Made by a program: the position numbers and the translations under genes. Under the pieces are notes generated by a model. It saw only the letters and a list, made by a program, of their open reading frames with translations, was not told where the DNA came from and searched no databases. A stretch of DNA of 15,989 nt from JBOGFI01 sp050743365. Its GTDB lineage: Bacteria; Actinomycetota; Acidimicrobiia; IMCC26256; JACDBD01. Below are positions 13,707-15,989 of the stretch, piece after piece (the first letter of the stretch is position 1; every line of letters starts with the position of its first letter). The stretch lies in NCBI GenBank assembly GCA_050743365.1, contig JBOGFI010000240.1, positions 1 to 15,989 of the forward strand, in the 5' to 3' direction.

Positions 13707-13757
13707 TCCTACCCGGGTGCGACGATCCCTCCCGGACCGGGGCACGCCCGGGTAGGA
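13707..13757. repeat. Perfect 11-bp inverted repeat, operator or terminator
   Basis: TCCTACCCGGG (13707-13717) and CCCGGGTAGGA (13747-13757) are exact inverse copies separated by 29 bases. The right arm overlaps TAGGAT (13753-13758), a good -10 hexamer for the following small gene, whose ribosome site and ATG lie about 35 bases on. The pair may thus be an operator overlapping the promoter. A long stem terminating the dodecin transcript is the alternative, but there is no T-run. Confidence 0.5.
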
Positions 13758-13795
13758 TGAATCACACGCTTGTAATTCGGGCGGACGGGAGGGAC

Positions 13796-14005
13796 ATGAA
13801 CGACGACCTGGCACCGAGTATCAGGTTCGAGCCCTGCGCTGGCTTCCGCCTCTACCGCGATTCGGTCGGGCACGACCAGACCTGGGCGGTCTGCCTGGCC
13901 TGCGGCTGGCCCGAGGACGACCACGACGGCCCGGACGACGAGGCCGCGGTGGCGTCCGTGGCCGAGCTACGGGTCAGCCGCACCGTCCTCCGCCGCGCCT
14001 CCTAG
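13796..14005 (+). CDS. Small CxxC protein of unknown function
   Basis: This 69-residue protein is not recognised. It reads IRFEPCAGFRLYRDSVGHDQ, then TWAVCLACGWPEDDHDG, so it has a Cys near residue 14 and a C-x2-C followed by Glu/Asp/His-rich sequence, which could bind zinc or another metal. Its middle is aromatic and its end is Ala/Val/Arg-rich. There is no signal peptide or membrane helix. The ATG at 13796 is chosen because GGGAGGG directly precedes it; an in-frame ATG at 13757 falls inside the inverted repeat and has no ribosome site. The gene converges on ku. Confidence 0.6.
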   Translation: MNDDLAPSIRFEPCAGFRLYRDSVGHDQTWAVCLACGWPEDDHDGPDDEAAVASVAELRVSRTVLRRAS

Positions 14006-14019
14006 CTCCCGAACGGGAG
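14006..14019. terminator. Candidate bidirectional hairpin between convergent genes
   Basis: CTCCC-GAAC... pairs with GGGAG around a four-base loop immediately after the stop of the small CxxC gene and 10 bases from the stop of ku. It has no T-run on either strand, so termination is inferred from position only. Confidence 0.35.
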
Positions 14020-14028
14020 GCTGAGCCG

Positions 14029-14904
14029 TCAGGCTGACTTGCGAGACCGGGTCGCCTTCTTCTTCGCCGGCTTCTTGGTGGCCGCCTTCTTTGCCGGTTT
14101 GCCCCCGGCCGACGCCGCCTCGCCGCCGCGGCCTGCGCGGGCCAGGCTCGCCTCGAGCGCGGCCATGAGGTCGACGACCTTCGCCGGCTCCTCCACCAGG
14201 GGCTCGGCCACGATCTCCTCGCCCGCCGCCTTCTTCTCGATGAGCGCCATGAGCTGCTCGCGGTACTCGTCGTGGTACTTGTCGGGCTCGAAGTCGCCCG
14301 AGAGGGCCTCGACGAGCTGGCGGGCCATGTCGAGCTCCCGCTTCGTGGGCTCGACGTCGGCCTCGGGGAGCCCCTCGACCCGCTCCTCGGGGACGACCTC
14401 GTCGGCGTAGCGCATCGTCTCGACGCACAGCAGGCCGTCGAGGGGGCGTACCGCGACCAGGTGCTCCTTGCCCCGCATGACCAGCCGGCCGATCGCCACC
14501 TTCTGGAGCTCGGTCATGGCCTCGAGCAGCAGGCGGTACGGCTTGGCGGCGCCCTTGTCCGGGACCAGGTAGTACGGGTTCTCGAAGAAGATGGGGTCGA
14601 TCTGGGCGAGGTCGACGAAGTCCTCGATCTCGATAGTGCGGCTTGCCTTGGGCGCGATCGCGTCGAGCTCCTCGGGCTCCACGAGGACGTACTGGCCCGG
14701 CGACACCTCGTAGCCCTTCACGATCTGCTCGTTGGGGACCTCATCGCCGGTGGCCTCGGCGATCCGCCGATAGCGGATCCGCGATCCGGTGCTCTCGTCG
14801 AGCTGGTGGAAGCGCACGTCCTTCGACCTCGTGGCGGTGACGAGCCGCACCGGCACCGTCACCAGTCCGAAGCCGATCGTCCCCGTCCAGATGGCATTGG
14901 GCAC
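14029..14904 (-). CDS. ku: Ku protein for non-homologous end joining
   Basis: Bacterial Ku forms a homodimeric ring that threads onto broken DNA ends and recruits LigD. The 291-residue protein begins VPNAIWTGTIGFGLVTVPVR, the family's invariant start (AIWTGxIxFGLVxVPV). Further core motifs are VRFHQLDESTGSRIRYRR, VKGYEVSPGQYVLVEPEEL, FVDLAQIDPIFFENPYYLVPD, and VIGRL-like VAIGRLVMRGKEHLVAVRP, which build the beta-barrel bridge. The C-terminus is a Lys/Ala/Pro tail (PAKKAATKKPAKKKATR), as in many actinobacterial Ku proteins, where it binds DNA. The GTG at 14904 is set by AAGGAGG eight bases upstream; an upstream GTG at 14922 would read through that site. It is divergent from a LigD-type polymerase gene, the usual arrangement for this pathway. 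Confidence 0.95.
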   Translation of the reverse strand: MPNAIWTGTIGFGLVTVPVRLVTATRSKDVRFHQLDESTGSRIRYRRIAEATGDEVPNEQIVKGYEVSPGQYVLVEPEELDAIAPKASRTIEIEDFVDLAQIDPIFFENPYYLVPDKGAAKPYRLLLEAMTELQKVAIGRLVMRGKEHLVAVRPLDGLLCVETMRYADEVVPEERVEGLPEADVEPTKRELDMARQLVEALSGDFEPDKYHDEYREQLMALIEKKAAGEEIVAEPLVEEPAKVVDLMAALEASLARAGRGGEAASAGGKPAKKAATKKPAKKKATRSRKSA

Positions 14905-14990
14905 CCGGCCCACCTCCTTCACACCCGCCGGCCACTAGTTTCGCCGCTCGTGGCACCCCGGTGCACGCTCCCGGTCCCTCCGCCCGGCCG

Positions 14991-15878
14991 ATGACGGAAG
15001 TGCGGATCGAGGGCCGCCGGCTGCGGCTGTCCAACCTCGACAAGGTCCTCTACCCCGAGGCCCGCTTCACGAAAGCCCAGGTCGTCGACTACTACGCCCG
15101 CATCGGGCCGGTGATGCTGGGGCACCTGGCGGGCCGGGCCGTCACCCTCGTGCGCTGGCCCGACGGGGTCGACGGGCCCTCGTTCTTCGAGAAGCGCTGC
15201 CCGCCGCACCGCCCCGAGTGGGTGCGGACCGCGAGGGTCGACGAGGACCTGACCCAGTGCGTGCTCGACGATCTCCCATCGCTGGTGTGGGTGGCCAACT
15301 TGGCTGCGCTCGAGCTGCACACCCTCCAGGCGCGGGCAGCCGACCCCGACCGCCCCACGTCGATGGTGTTCGACCTCGACCCCGGCGCTCCCGCCGACCT
15401 CGTCGACTGCTGCCGCGTAGGGCTCGAGCTGCGGGGCGTGCTGGAGGAGCTGGGGCTGGAGAGCGTGGTCAAGACCTCGGGTTCCAAGGGCCTGCACCTC
15501 GCCGTGCCGCTCAACACGCCGGTGAACGCGGGCGAGACCAAGGCCTTCGCCCGCGCGCTGGGTGGGCTCCTCGCCCAGCGCGACCCCCGGCGCGTCACGG
15601 TGCTGATGAAGAAGGAGCAGCGGGGCGGGAGGGTGTTCGTCGACTGGAGCCAGAACGATCGCCACAAGACCACGGTGTGCGCCTATTCGCTGCGCGCCCG
15701 GGCGCGTCCCACGGTGTCGATGCCGCTCACGTGGGACGAGGTCTCCGACGCCGTCGACGCCGGCGACGCCGAGGTGCTCGCCTTCGATGCCGCGGCCGCG
15801 CTCTCCCGGGTCGAGCACCTCGGCGACCTCTACGCCGCCAACCTCGAACGGGAGCAGGAGCTGCCGGAGCTAGGTTGA
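14991..15878 (+). CDS. Stand-alone LigD-type polymerase/primase domain
   Basis: This 295-residue protein is the archaeo-eukaryotic primase-like polymerase domain of the end-joining enzyme LigD, which fills gaps at broken ends, preferring ribonucleotides. It starts VRIEGRRLRLSNLDKVLYPE, the family's opening. Catalytic motif I is VFDLDPG (126-132) with D128 and D130. Motif II is KTSGSKGLHLAVPL (161-174). Motif III is RVFVDWSQN (214-222) with D218. SFFEKRCPPHRPEWV and WVANLAALELHT are further family segments. The ligase and phosphoesterase domains of full LigD are not fused: the frame ends at a normal C-terminus and the next gene is unrelated, so a separate ligase must be elsewhere. The ATG at 14991 is chosen because family members start here; no clear ribosome site is seen. 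Confidence 0.9.
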   Translation: MTEVRIEGRRLRLSNLDKVLYPEARFTKAQVVDYYARIGPVMLGHLAGRAVTLVRWPDGVDGPSFFEKRCPPHRPEWVRTARVDEDLTQCVLDDLPSLVWVANLAALELHTLQARAADPDRPTSMVFDLDPGAPADLVDCCRVGLELRGVLEELGLESVVKTSGSKGLHLAVPLNTPVNAGETKAFARALGGLLAQRDPRRVTVLMKKEQRGGRVFVDWSQNDRHKTTVCAYSLRARARPTVSMPLTWDEVSDAVDAGDAEVLAFDAAAALSRVEHLGDLYAANLEREQELPELG

Positions 15879-15885
15879 GCTGCAC

Positions 15886-15989
15886 GTGAATCTGAAAGGC
15901 AAGGTCGCCATCGTGACCGGCGCCAGCCGCGGGGTGGGCGCGGCGGTGGCGGTGGCGCTCGCCGAGGCCGGCGCCGCCGTCGCCTGCGC
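15886..15989 (+). CDS. Short-chain dehydrogenase/reductase, 5' part
   Basis: The first 34 codons of an SDR-type NAD(P)-dependent oxidoreductase are present before the window ends. The protein reads NLKGKVAIVTGASRGVGAAV, containing the cofactor-binding TGASRGVG (the TGxxxGxG signature of the Rossmann fold) at residues 11-18, then AVALAEAGAAVA. The catalytic Tyr-x3-Lys lies beyond the window. The GTG at 15886 is used, seven bases after the LigD-type gene's stop, so the two may share a transcript although their functions are unrelated. The substrate cannot be told. Confidence 0.85.
   Translation, partial: MNLKGKVAIVTGASRGVGAAVAVALAEAGAAVAC

Noticed and set aside
14919..15818. Minus-strand open frame of 299 codons opposite the LigD-type gene
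   Set aside because: The plus strand holds all catalytic motifs of the polymerase domain; the opposite frame is its shadow.

Overview
The window is high-GC DNA with many GTG starts, a Ku/LigD-type end-joining pair, a DUF6529-like membrane protein, dodecin and an amidohydrolase of a type common in mycobacteria and Acidimicrobiia. I infer an actinobacterium, probably outside the well-studied genera. No rRNA, tRNA or CRISPR array was seen. Functions are assigned from motifs read by eye.

Layout. Bases 1-2000 are a decayed stretch. It holds the N-terminal stub of an IS110-type transposase, a tandem 16-bp repeat resembling an insertion-sequence end, a membrane-anchored cupredoxin gene broken by one frameshift, and the 3' relic of a probable methyltransferase gene. 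Bases 2020-2775 encode a stand-alone protein with a PD-(D/E)XK nuclease signature. A SAM-dependent methyltransferase follows (3034-3636). Bases 3769-7206 hold an ECF-type sigma factor, a translationally coupled single-pass membrane protein (candidate anti-sigma factor) and a second membrane-anchored protein that shares the same C-terminal domain. Next is a VapBC-like toxin-antitoxin pair (7429-7997) whose toxin seems to lack its last acidic motif, converging on a GNAT acetyltransferase that follows an amidohydrolase gene on the minus strand (7987-10060). A plus-strand operon (10112-12581) encodes a polytopic DUF6529-like protein, a membrane-anchored c-type cytochrome, a small lipoprotein and a binding protein without a signal peptide. 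The last stretch has a redoxin gene with an in-frame TGA, a stand-alone Nfu N-terminal-domain protein, dodecin, a small CxxC protein, ku, a stand-alone LigD-type polymerase domain, and the start of a short-chain dehydrogenase.

The strongest observation is the redoxin gene (12583-13062, minus strand). The TGA falls exactly where the first Cys of the CPFC active site of PRX-like2 redoxins belongs, giving U-P-F-C. The frame continues intact to a normal C-terminus, and a perfect 6-bp stem with an AGUU loop lies 19 nt downstream, fitting the bacterial SECIS consensus. I read it as a selenoprotein. It diverges from the nfu-like gene across 25 bp that contain a perfect palindrome able to supply a -10 element on each strand.

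Other points of interest are the repeated C-x9-C-P-P C-terminal domain of the sigma-factor locus, the predicted nuclease, and the toxin with the missing motif.
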